This document shows, piece by piece, positions 8,388 through 16,389 of a stretch of DNA of 56,164 nucleotides. A program made the position numbers and the translations under genes. The stretch spans positions 1 to 56,164 of the forward strand of contig NZ_WHOL01000091.1 in the NCBI RefSeq assembly GCF_009745975.1. The letters run 5' to 3'. A model generated the notes under the pieces. It did not search any database. It worked only from the letters and a program-made list of their open reading frames with translations, and was not told the origin of the DNA. The stretch is from Actinokineospora pegani (GTDB lineage: Bacteria > Actinomycetota > Actinomycetes > Mycobacteriales > Pseudonocardiaceae). How positions within the stretch are numbered: position 1 is the stretch's first letter; the number at the start of each line of letters is the position of its first letter.

Positions 8388-8912
8388 GGCGGGTGAGTGT
8401 ACTGGTTCGCTGCGTGACGCACGGGCGGTTCGCCGGGATCTGCTCGGGGGACCGCCAGGATACGGGCGGACCTGCCGGGTGGGTCGTCAGAACAGTAGGC
8501 CAAGCCCGTTCCGGAGGCGTGACGAGTCGCTGGATGGCTGATGCGGTCCAGCCTGGGCGGACGGTTCTGGTTCGGGGACCTGCCCAAGGCGGACCTGGGC
8601 GCGGGCCTCCAGTCGACGTCGACGGCGTCGAACTGGGGGCGGCCCGACTCGGCCACCGGGTCAAGTGTGCGCGGAAACTGCGGCTTCCGTGATAGTTGAC
8701 CACTGCTGGTAGTGCTTCTTTCCGGTGTGGTTGATCGTTGGCCTTGGTGCCTCGCTTGGCGACGGTTCAAGGCGGTGTGGGGTGTCGGGGTGGTCGGGCG
8801 GGCGGAGCGGTGTTGTGCCGCGTTGGGCATGGTGCATGTCCTGGGTGGTGGCGCGGCGCGACTCGCGAAGGGTGGCTTGCGGATGGGCCGATGATCGGTA
8901 TATACCGTTCCT
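8388..8912. other. Divergent intergenic region
   Basis: About 525 bp between the membrane-anchored protein (minus) and padR (plus). Open frames on both strands look like shadows and none resembles a known protein. The padR promoter/operator is at its right end. Confidence 0.5.
8896..8907 (+). promoter_or_regulatory. PadR operator overlapping the -10 region
   Basis: A perfect 12-bp palindrome, CGGTATATACCG, ends 5 bp before the GTG start of the PadR gene. Its TATATA core can serve as the -10 element, so the transcript would be leaderless and PadR binding would block RNA polymerase. Autoregulation through such palindromes is common for PadR proteins; the site itself is inferred. Confidence 0.6.
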
Positions 8913-9248
8913 GTGACCAACGCTTTGCGGGAACCCACGTTCCTGATACTCACCGCGCTTGCCGAGGAGCCCCGGCATGGCTACGGGATCCTGCGTGATG
9001 TCGAGCAGATCTCCGGGGGGCGGGTGCGGCTGCGGGCGGGCACCCTCTACACCGCGCTTGACCGGTTGACCTCGGACGAGTGGGTGGCCGTCGATCGGGA
9101 AGAGGTGGTCGACAGCAGGCTCAGGCGGTACTACCGCCTGACCGACTCGGGGGCGGCCAGGCTGGCGGAGGAGATCAAACGGGTGCGAGCCACTACCCGT
9201 GTCGCGGAAACACGTCTGCGTGCACGGCTCATCGGAGGAACGGCGTGA
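8913..9248 (+). CDS. PadR family transcriptional regulator
   Basis: A 111-residue winged-helix protein with the PadR core: EPTFLILTALAEEPRHGYGI, the recognition-helix region GGRVRLRAGTLYTALDRL and the wing (RLRRYYRLTDSGAARL). It belongs to the short PadR-s2 type with a single C-terminal dimerisation helix. The GTG at 8913 has no ribosome binding site and lies just after a palindromic -10 region, pointing to a leaderless mRNA. The stop overlaps the GTG of the next gene (GTGA), so it is translationally coupled to the membrane protein that it probably controls. Confidence 0.88.
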   Translation: MTNALREPTFLILTALAEEPRHGYGILRDVEQISGGRVRLRAGTLYTALDRLTSDEWVAVDREEVVDSRLRRYYRLTDSGAARLAEEIKRVRATTRVAETRLRARLIGGTA

Positions 9249-10120
9249 GCGAACTCGAGAAGCGGTACCAGCGGCTGCTGAGCCTCTACCCGCGGGACCA
9301 CCGCGAACAGCACGGCGACGAGATGCTCGGCGTGCTGATCGCCGACGCGGGTGACCGGACAGCCCCAGGCTGGCGGGACACCGCCGACCTGCTGTGGGGC
9401 GCGTTCCGGTTGCACGTACGGCGTCTGCTCGCGGCCGACGTGCTGGCGATCGTCAGCCTGCTCGGCCCGATCGCGGTCCTGGCGGGTGCGGCCACGAGCC
9501 TGCACGAGCTGGCCTGGTGGGTTCAGGCGGGCTCGGTGCCGCGGTTCGAGCAGCTCCCCGACGCGCCGGTGTGGTTCGTCTGGCTCGGGGTCGCGATCCT
9601 TGCCATGGCCGGGAAACGCAGGGCGGCCGCGATTGGCGCCTGGGTGGCCACCGCTGGGCTGATCGTGGTCCTCCAGCTGCCGTTCGCGGGCTGGCAGTGG
9701 TTCACGGACAAGGCGGGCTGGGTGCTGCTCAGCGCGGTCACGGCTTTCGCGCTCTCCATGTCGGACGGGCGCAAGGCCCGGGGCTGGCCCGCGATCGGCA
9801 CCATGGCCGCGACGGTCCTGGTGATCGTGGGGCTCGGGGTATTCGGCCACCGGGACGAGATCGCCGAGTACGCGGCGCTCGCCGTCCTGTTCGCCGGTGC
9901 GGTGCTGGCCGCCGGCATCAGGTCCGCCACCGGATGGCGGGCCGCGCTGGTGCTCTCGACGCCGGTCGCGACCGCGTTGCTCGCCCGGCTCGTGCACGCC
10001 GTGCACGACGGGCCGATCAACGACACGGTCTCCACGCTGATCTTCTTCGGCGCACCGCTGGTGTTCCTGGTCGCCATCGGCGGGCTGGTGCGACTGCCCC
10101 GGCGCACGAGCGTCAGCTAG
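9245..10120 (+). CDS. Multi-pass membrane protein, PadR-linked
   Basis: A 291-residue protein starting with a GTG that overlaps the padR stop. About 55 cytoplasmic residues (YQRLLSLYPRDHREQHGDEM is the usual N-terminal motif of actinomycete PadR-partner membrane proteins) precede roughly seven hydrophobic segments to the C-terminus. There is no ATPase or catalytic motif. Pairs of PadR and such proteins are common in actinomycetes, and the function is unknown; a role in envelope stress or export is possible but not shown. Confidence 0.72.
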   Translation: MSELEKRYQRLLSLYPRDHREQHGDEMLGVLIADAGDRTAPGWRDTADLLWGAFRLHVRRLLAADVLAIVSLLGPIAVLAGAATSLHELAWWVQAGSVPRFEQLPDAPVWFVWLGVAILAMAGKRRAAAIGAWVATAGLIVVLQLPFAGWQWFTDKAGWVLLSAVTAFALSMSDGRKARGWPAIGTMAATVLVIVGLGVFGHRDEIAEYAALAVLFAGAVLAAGIRSATGWRAALVLSTPVATALLARLVHAVHDGPINDTVSTLIFFGAPLVFLVAIGGLVRLPRRTSVS

Positions 10121-10207
10121 TGGCGCGTCTCGGAGGGTTGATCCGGTAATCGGTCCTGTGGGGTGATCGGTCAGGCTGGTCCCGCATGTCGAGTGCGGGA
10201 GGTGGTC

Positions 10208-11065
10208 GTGGCTCGTCGACCGAGCGTGTTCGTGAGGCACTTGTCGATGGAGGAGGGCCGGAAGCTTCAGCGGGTCACCAGGACCGCGAAGTACCCGGTG
10301 CGGTTGCGGCGGGCCGCCGTGGTGCTGATGTCCGGCCAGGGCCAGGCGGTCCGGGACATCACCTCGTTGATGCAGGTCAGTGAGGATTGCGTGCGGGATG
10401 TGATCCACGCGTTCAACGAGCGGGGGTTCGCGGCGCTGGACCCAGAATGGAGCGGCGGGCGGAGTCGGACGATCGGTGAGGCGATCCGTGAACGGATCTG
10501 CCTGATCGCCCGGACCTCGCCCGCCGACTGGGGCATCACCGCGTTTTCCACCTGGTCGCTGGCGAGGCTGCGCGAGCACCTGCTCGATCGCGGCACCGTC
10601 GCCACGGTCAGCCGGGAAACGCTGCGGCGCGTCCTGCGCGACGCCAGCGTTTCCTGGCAGGCCACCACCACCTGGAAAGCGTCCACCGACCCGGACTTTC
10701 TCGCGAAGATGCACCGGATCCTCGACCTCTACGACCACCCTCCCCACAACGGACGCGTAATCTGCCTGGACGAGTTCGGTCCCCTGAACCTGGTGCCACG
10801 CAAGGCAAAGGCCTGGCGACCCGCCGCGCCGATTACGGGCCACCTACAACCGTCGGCACGGCGTGATGCACATGCTCGCCGCGCTGGACCTGGCCACCGG
10901 GAAGATCCTCTACCGGATCCGCCGCCGCAAACGGCACCGCGAGTCCCTCGACCTGCTCAAAGCCCTCCGCGCCCGCTGGCCCGGTCAAAAGCTCTACCCG
11001 GTCATGGACAACTTCTCCCCGCATCGACCCGCAATTGGGCCGCCGACAACGACGCCGAGTTGGGC
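10208..11065 (+). pseudogene. IS630-type transposase remnant
   Basis: The GTG at 10208, preceded by GGGAGGTGG, starts a helix-turn-helix region (VRDITSLMQVSEDCVRDVIH, then GFAALDPEWSGGR) and reaches the first catalytic Asp (VICLDEFGPLNL). At about 10826 the frame shifts. The rest (RATYNRRHGVMHMLAALDL, then KLYPVMDNFSPH with the second Asp) is in another frame. At about 11025 there is a further loss before WAADNDAEL, and the last part with the catalytic Glu is missing. It is a dead IS630-family DDE transposase. Clear terminal inverted repeats were not found. Confidence 0.85.
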
Positions 11066-11264
11066 TGATTTGGCGGAACCGAGCGTCAATTGTGTGCGTG
11101 CACGTTTGATCGGGAAGGGTGGGTTAAGGATGGCGGTTGGACGGGATTCAGTGTCGAGGATTGGGCGTCCACGGATCGTTGCTCTGGCGTATCCCGGGAG
11201 CGAAGGTGATGTCCCTGGCTCGGGGTTTCCGTTCGGGATGCCGTTGGCGTTGCAGGGCAAAGAG

Positions 11265-11560
11265 GTGCGGGTTGCGTGGGGTGAGTCGGACCTCGACGGA
11301 GGAGCATCAGGACCCGTGGCAGTCGTTGATGCGCCAGTTGGAGCGGGCCGAGGTTCCGGTTTTGGCGTCGAATGAGCCGATCATGATGGCCGTACGGCTA
11401 CCGGGCGAAGGTGCTGAGGCATCCGAACGCGGCGAAGGCCGAGAAGGGTTTGACGAAGCCGGATGGTGGTTGCGGTGAGGCGGTGGCCTTGATGGCCCAG
11501 TGGCGTCATCACGAGGGGCTTGGGTTCGACGCGATCGCTCAGCGCCTCAACGCCCAGTGA
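11265..11560 (+). pseudogene. Serine recombinase remnant, internally deleted
   Basis: The first piece reads VRVAWG and, after a frameshift, RTSTEEHQDPWQSLMRQLER, the start of a large serine recombinase (RTSTEEHQDP holds the usual N-terminal motif). The second piece, from 11387, reads WPYGYRAKVLRHPNAAKA and ends EGLGFDAIAQRLNA before a TGA, matching the PYGYR-HPNP-KA and AIA-RLN parts of the recombinase domain. Some 200 or more residues between them are gone. Together with the IS630 remnant 200 bp upstream it marks an old insertion site. Confidence 0.65.
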
Positions 11561-11587
11561 CCAGCCACAAAGTTTCCGGTCAACGAT

Positions 11588-12241
11588 CTAGGTGCCAGCG
11601 CCGCTGTCGAGGAGCCAGTGGTAGCGCATGCGCATCGCGCGCTCGACGGCGGCGACCGCGGCGCCGACACCGAGTGTCAGGTTGAGCCACGGCGGCAGCC
11701 GCAACGGCGACTCGAACGTGCCCAGCGTGGCGGCGATCGACGGGATCTGGGAGATCGGTTCTGCGATCTGCAGCAGGTTCAATCCGACGCCGACGAGCAG
11801 CATCAGGATCGAGACGGCGCCGATGAGCCCGCTCGCGGCGGGATGCTCGCGCGCAAAGCGCATGCGTCGTCCCTCGGCGGATCGCGGGTCGGGCACGAGA
11901 CGCTGCACCGTGCCGTCGTCGCCGACGAAGTGGCAGCGGCGCATGCCTGCCTCGCTCTTGTGGACCTCGATGTGACCGCCCGCGACCGGGAAGCGCGCGG
12001 GCAGCTTCGACTCCAGCCGGAGGCGGCCGTCGAGGTAGAGCCCGGCTCGCACCACGCCCGACTGGGCGTCCCCGCCATGCTTGACCTCGACCGTGTGCAC
12101 GACCGGACGTCCGTGGACCGGGAGGGTGATCGACAACACCGAGCGCCGCACCATCTGCCACCAGCGGAAGGGCTTGAGCGCCCGCCCGTCGCCCGGCTTC
12201 GCACGCTTGGCCAGCCTGCGTTCGTTCCAGCTCGCGCTCAT
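11588..12241 (-). CDS. Conserved membrane protein, unknown function
   Basis: A 217-residue protein from an ATG at 12241, preceded by AGGGGC. The N-terminal 130 residues are polar, Arg/Lys-rich and strand-rich (SITLPVHGRPVVHTVEVKHG, then RAGLYLDGRLRLESKLPA). Two hydrophobic segments follow (GLIGAVSILMLLVGVGLNLL and WLNLTLGVGAAVAAVERAM). I do not recognise the family. It lies 70 bp downstream of the CPBP protease gene on the same strand and may be in its TetR-controlled operon. Confidence 0.65.
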   Translation of the reverse strand: MSASWNERRLAKRAKPGDGRALKPFRWWQMVRRSVLSITLPVHGRPVVHTVEVKHGGDAQSGVVRAGLYLDGRLRLESKLPARFPVAGGHIEVHKSEAGMRRCHFVGDDGTVQRLVPDPRSAEGRRMRFAREHPAASGLIGAVSILMLLVGVGLNLLQIAEPISQIPSIAATLGTFESPLRLPPWLNLTLGVGAAVAAVERAMRMRYHWLLDSGAGT

Positions 12242-12311
12242 TGCCCCTGATCCTCTCCGCGGTCGGCCGCGCTGTGTCGAGTGGCTCGCTGCCGCCGATT
12301 CCGACGGGGTG

Positions 12312-13322
12312 TCACCGCTCGTCCGATGTCGTGCTGGCGAGCGTGCCAACCTTCGGCCCGCCTGCGCGCGTACCGCGTGTCGGCCCCCCGTTCCCGGGTG
12401 TGCGCGCGGGGTGGGTCCTGCGGGTCATCCACCAGACGATGGCGGTGATGACGACCAGCGTCGTGCTGGGGACGAGGTTCGCCCACGAACCGACCGCCTC
12501 CGACCGGGCCGCGAGCTCGGCGCCCACGTCGACGTGCAGGGTCGTGCCGAGCACGAGGAACGACACGTTGTAGACGCCGTGCAGGACGACCGCGACTTCC
12601 AGTCCGCCCGTGCGCCAGGTGACGACCGCCATCGACGAGAACAGCACGAGGTAGGAGGCGAACAGGAACGGGTCGAGCGTTCCGTGCGCGAGCGAGAACA
12701 GCACGGTCGTCACGACGATGCCGAGGACCGCGCCGGACCGGGCCCCGCGGGTCCAGCCCCCGAGCACACGAAACATCAGGCCACGGAACCCGTACTCCTC
12801 TCCCGCCGCGCCGAGAGGGGTCAGCAGCATTCCGATAGCGAAGAACCAGACCAGGTCAGCGGTCGTCCACGGAGCGGGGTCGCTGCCACCCAGCGACCCA
12901 ACCGCGATCACGAGCAGGAGGGGCGGGCCGAACACCAGCAGCGCGCGGCCGAGGACGCCGAACCGGAACCGCCCCGCCACCGAGTGCAGCGACCTCGCGG
13001 GCACGCCGTAGAGCACACGCTGCACCAGCATGCTGTACGGGATCAACGCGGCCAGCGCCAGCGCACCCGCGGCCTGACGTAGCGGCGTCGAGGGCCCGGA
13101 ACGTGCGAACAGTTCGGCGTCGACGACCTCCGAGAGACGTTGGAACAGGACCGCGAACCCGACGAACCCGGCCACCAGCAGCACGATCGCGACAATCCCG
13201 CGCAGGACGCGTCGCTTCTCGGTCGCGTAGACCCGGTGGTACTCGAGGCCCGCGGGCACCGCGGGCATCCACACGGGGCGGTCACCTCGTAAGAGCCAGG
13301 GACTGTGGTCGGTGACCGTCAT
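12312..13322 (-). CDS. CPBP family intramembrane metalloprotease (CAAX/Abi type)
   Basis: A 336-residue integral membrane protein with about eight hydrophobic segments and the three CPBP (PF02517) motifs: EEYGFRG (paired glutamates plus Arg) at about residues 174-180, FSLAHG with the metal-binding His, and VVLHGVYN with the last His/Asn pair. The family includes prenyl-protein CAAX proteases and bacteriocin self-immunity proteins; in actinomycetes the substrates are unknown. The C-terminal 30 residues are a polar Gly/Thr/Arg tail. The ATG is at 13322, about 120 bp from a divergent tetR gene, and two palindromic operators lie between them. Confidence 0.85.
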   Translation of the reverse strand: MTVTDHSPWLLRGDRPVWMPAVPAGLEYHRVYATEKRRVLRGIVAIVLLVAGFVGFAVLFQRLSEVVDAELFARSGPSTPLRQAAGALALAALIPYSMLVQRVLYGVPARSLHSVAGRFRFGVLGRALLVFGPPLLLVIAVGSLGGSDPAPWTTADLVWFFAIGMLLTPLGAAGEEYGFRGLMFRVLGGWTRGARSGAVLGIVVTTVLFSLAHGTLDPFLFASYLVLFSSMAVVTWRTGGLEVAVVLHGVYNVSFLVLGTTLHVDVGAELAARSEAVGSWANLVPSTTLVVITAIVWWMTRRTHPARTPGNGGPTRGTRAGGPKVGTLASTTSDER

Positions 13323-13362
13323 TGTCTACTCCTCGTCGTCCTGATGTGTGACCGTCTAGGGC

Positions 13363-13404
13363 TATCACACTGTGCTAGTTTCTTCACAGTAGCACAGTGT
13401 GCTA
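13363..13404. promoter_or_regulatory. Double TetR operator in the divergent promoter region
   Basis: Two 15-bp near-identical palindromes: TATCACACTGTGCTA (13363-13377, 6 of 7 arm pairs) and TAGCACAGTGTGCTA (13390-13404, all 7 pairs), with centres 27 bp apart. They are also arranged as a 12-bp inverted repeat of each other (CACACTGTGCTA/TAGCACAGTGTG). The position between the CPBP gene and tetR suggests that the TetR protein represses both directions. Confidence 0.75.
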
Positions 13405-13444
13405 ATAAGGGTCGGAGCGACCGCCGGATGAAGTGAGCGAACCG

Positions 13445-14044
13445 ATGCCACACAACACGCGAGACAAGATCCTGATTGCCGCGGCGACCATGCTCGGCGA
13501 GGATCCGACGGCCAGGCTGAGCGTGCGCGCGGTCGCCGCACGCGCCGATGTGAGCACTGGGTCGCTGCGACACTTCTTCCCGACGCAGCGGGAGCTGCTC
13601 GACACCGTGGTCGCAGGCATCTACGACGTCGACCTGCCCGACGACCCGATGCAGGACACCGCGCGCACTCCTGACAAACGGCTCGTGGCGTGCCTGCGGC
13701 TGCTGATGTCGCAGGTGGGGACGGGCGATCAGGCACGCGAATACTGGCGCGCGCAGCACGACGCCTACATCGCATCACCCCCCTCCGAGGGCGCCACCCA
13801 TGCTTTCCTGGCCCTCGAACGCCTTGCCGTGCACCGCATCGAGAAGTGGTTGGCCGTCCTCCACGAGGAGGGCGCGCTCGCCCCCGGCGCGCTCGAACAC
13901 CAGGCCCGCTTCCTTCTCACCGTCGTCACCGGCCTGCTGACCGAACGTGCACTTCCCGGCGACCAGGCACGGCTCGAGTTGGAGGCGCACACGCTCGCGA
14001 CCGCCGCCTCGGCCGTGCTCCAGCCGGCGTCGGATCCCGTCTGA
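13445..14044 (+). CDS. TetR family transcriptional regulator
   Basis: A 199-residue protein. The DNA-binding domain is at about 5-52 (DKILIAAATMLGEDPTARLS, then VRAVAARADVSTGSLRHFFP with helix-turn-helix), followed by a helical ligand and dimerisation domain. The ATG at 13445 (MPHNTRDKI) is chosen; a GTG at 13433 would add four residues. It is divergent from the CPBP protease gene and close to the paired operators, so local repression that is relieved by an unknown ligand is likely. Confidence 0.88.
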   Translation: MPHNTRDKILIAAATMLGEDPTARLSVRAVAARADVSTGSLRHFFPTQRELLDTVVAGIYDVDLPDDPMQDTARTPDKRLVACLRLLMSQVGTGDQAREYWRAQHDAYIASPPSEGATHAFLALERLAVHRIEKWLAVLHEEGALAPGALEHQARFLLTVVTGLLTERALPGDQARLELEAHTLATAASAVLQPASDPV

Positions 14045-14672
14045 CGCCCCCGGCGGTGCCTAATGACACGATCCGGACAAGAAGACCCTGTCAGCAACAG
14101 GCGTTGAGCAGAGAGCCGTCCACAGCCATCGCCGCCTCGAACCGGGCCAGCTCCTCCTGGGCCGGCGCCCTCATGCGAGTTCCCGACCCGGGAGAAGTGG
14201 CGGGCGCTTGCGCCTCCCTCGGATGCGCGGCCCGCCACCGCTGGCCGACAGGGTGGCATCGGCTTGTGGTGGCGCGTGATGATCAGCCCAATCCCGGCAT
14301 CCCGATCGAGCAGCTACCCGTCACCAGAACTCTCACACCCCGTACACCCCCGGTCTGATGCACACGACAATGCTGACTACGCCCGCGACCTCTTGAGCGG
14401 AGCGTGCAGCACCACCGCGACAGCGCTTCTCCGACCAGCCGATCGAACAACGCCCAGTTCACCGCCGCGTCCCTTTCGCCGGTCGAACCACCCGCTCAAG
14501 GACACACGCCACCCGGCAAGCGGAATGGCAGTGAGAAGAGCGGACCAGCACGGGGCCTCGACGAAACTGAAACGCCCGGACGGGCGCGTTCAGCCCGTCG
14601 AGGCCGCGCGCTGAGCGCTCTATTGGTCACACTGCGTTCTCCGCGCTGCGGCACGGAAGACCGGCAAGTGGG
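14045..14672. other. Convergent intergenic region
   Basis: About 630 bp between the ends of tetR (plus) and the S33 peptidase (minus). I see no gene; open frames on both strands lack known motifs. It holds the extended hairpin described at 14554-14605. Confidence 0.5.
14554..14605. other. Extended hairpin, possible terminator or structured RNA
   Basis: Outer arms GGCCTCGAC (14554-14562) and GTCGAGGCC (14597-14605) are perfect complements. Inside, CTGAAACGCCC (14567-14577) pairs with GGGCGCGTTCAG (14582-14593) with one bulge. The 52-nt element lies 68 bp before the stop of the minus-strand peptidase and may end transcription from either side. Confidence 0.5.
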
Positions 14673-16229
14673 TCACAGGACGCAGCGGGCGCCCCCGGGC
14701 GGTGTCTTCAGATCGACCAGGTAGCCGAGCGCGATGTCGTTGATGCAGGCGTTTTCACCGGTCAGTGAGACGCCGTGCTGCGCGCCGTCCACGGTCAGCA
14801 GGCTGCCGCCGAGCGCTTCGGCCAGGTCGACCCCTGCCTGGTACGGAGTGGCGACATCCCCGGTGGTCGACACCGTCAGCGTCGGAGGCACGCCTGCGAC
14901 GTCGTCGGAGAGCCAGGGGCGGGTCCTGGACGGCGGCTTCGGCCATGCCGCGCACAGGTGGTGGGCCTGCCGCACCGGCCTGCCGTTGTCCATGAACGGT
15001 GCCGCTTCGCGCATCCGGCGGTTCGCCTCGGTCTGCTCGGCCGGTGTGCGGCGGGGCCAGTCCATGCACCGAGTCGCGAGGTAGCTGTCGCCGGTACCGT
15101 TGTAGGTGCCGTCCGGTTGGCGGCCTGCCATCTGGTCGCGCAGCGCGAGCAGGGTGTCGCCCCTGCCCGCGGCCAGCTCGGTGAGCCCGTCGATGAGTCG
15201 GGGAACCAGAGCCTTGGCGCGCATCCCGGCCAGCACAGCGAGGACGGCGTCGTTGTGGCCGAGGCCGCGGCCGTCGGCGGTCCGCGCGGGCCGGTCGATC
15301 AATGGCCGCGCCAACGCCTGGAACCTCTCGGTCGCGCGAGCCGGATCGGTCCCCAGTGGACAGTTGGCGTCCTGTGCGCATTCCTCGGCCAGTCGGTCGA
15401 AGCCCTTCTGGCTTGCCGCGGCCTGCGCGGTGTGCAGCTCGTCGCGGGTTGTGTCGGGGGCGACCGCACCGTCGAGGACCAGTGCCCGCACGTTCTCCGG
15501 GAACGTCTCCGCGTAGACTCCGCCCAGTTCGGTCCCGTAGCTCAAGCCGAAGTAAGTCAGCTTCTCGTCGCCGAGGGCGGCCCGCAGCACGTCCATGTCC
15601 CGCGCGATCTCCCTGGTGCTGACACTGGTGAGCGCGCCCTCGCCGCCCGCGCTCTCCGCGCACCGCCGCATGATTTCCCTGGCATGCTGTCCGCTGGTGG
15701 CGCTGTCGACGTCCATCGGGTTGTCGATGCCCGCGGCGCGAGCTTCGTTGTCGGCATCGGAGAAGCAGTCCAACTGGGGCCACGAGGCGCCAACACCGCG
15801 GGGGTCGAACCCGATGATGTCGAACCGCTGCCCGAGCGCTCCTTCGGTCCACAGCGGATTCGTCGAGGCCATGGTGGCGACGAAGTTCATCCCCGAGCCG
15901 CCGGGGCCACCCGGGTTGACCAGCAGCGACCCGATCTTCTCGCCACTGGCTGGGACCCGCAGCAGGGCGACCTCACCGCGAGCCCCGCCCGGGTTGTCGT
16001 AGTCCACGGGGACCTGCACCCGCGCGCAGTCCAGGCGCTCGTTCGCGAACAGCTTCTCGTCGACGGGCGTCGTCGCGAAAGGACCGCACGGTTCGAACGT
16101 CACCTGCTGGTTGTGAAATTTGGTCAGGTCCGGTGGTGGCGCGCCGGGCGGGGGTGGTGTGGTGCAGGCGCCCGTGAAGGCCAGCGACGCGGCTCCCACG
16201 ACCAGCAATCTTGAGCGCGTACGGAACAC
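14673..16229 (-). CDS. Secreted alpha/beta-hydrolase peptidase, S33 tripeptidyl aminopeptidase-like lipoprotein
   Basis: A 518-residue protein. The GTG at 16229 follows AAGGAG and gives a lipoprotein signal (VFRTRSRLLVVGAASLAFTG, then Cys), better than the upstream ATG at 16253. The family marks are DCARVQVPVDYDNP near the start, the oxyanion segment NPGGPGGSG, FDPRGVGAS, the nucleophile YFGLSYGTELGG and the C-terminal TAP-like part with the catalytic Asp (STTGDVATPY) and His (GAQHGVSL). Streptomyces relatives (SlpD/SlpE) release tripeptides from exported proteins. Enzymes of this kind act on the cell surface. It is divergent from the histidine kinase gene. Confidence 0.88.
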   Translation of the reverse strand: MFRTRSRLLVVGAASLAFTGACTTPPPPGAPPPDLTKFHNQQVTFEPCGPFATTPVDEKLFANERLDCARVQVPVDYDNPGGARGEVALLRVPASGEKIGSLLVNPGGPGGSGMNFVATMASTNPLWTEGALGQRFDIIGFDPRGVGASWPQLDCFSDADNEARAAGIDNPMDVDSATSGQHAREIMRRCAESAGGEGALTSVSTREIARDMDVLRAALGDEKLTYFGLSYGTELGGVYAETFPENVRALVLDGAVAPDTTRDELHTAQAAASQKGFDRLAEECAQDANCPLGTDPARATERFQALARPLIDRPARTADGRGLGHNDAVLAVLAGMRAKALVPRLIDGLTELAAGRGDTLLALRDQMAGRQPDGTYNGTGDSYLATRCMDWPRRTPAEQTEANRRMREAAPFMDNGRPVRQAHHLCAAWPKPPSRTRPWLSDDVAGVPPTLTVSTTGDVATPYQAGVDLAEALGGSLLTVDGAQHGVSLTGENACINDIALGYLVDLKTPPGGARCVL

Positions 16230-16376
16230 AGGAACTCCTTGGTAGAGGTGCATTTGCCGCATTGACGCTAGGACCGCCGGTCGCGCCGGCGGATCCGTCG
16301 CCGGGCTCGGACCGCCCAACCGAAGTCGGAGCCGCACCTCCGTCTTCGGTGGGAGGCGGCGGGGCGGAGGCCTGTC

Positions 16377-16382
16377 TAGGCT
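16377..16382 (+). promoter_or_regulatory. -10 element of a probable leaderless promoter (histidine kinase gene)
   Basis: TAGGCT ends 7 nt before the GTG start at 16390, and no ribosome binding site is present between them. The same spacing occurs at polA, bluB and uvrB. Confidence 0.55.
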
Positions 16383-16389
16383 CGACACT

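Noticed and set aside
8388-8912. Transposase fragment on the minus strand (INHTGKKHYQQW)
   Set aside because: The stretch is too short and no further transposase motif is found nearby.
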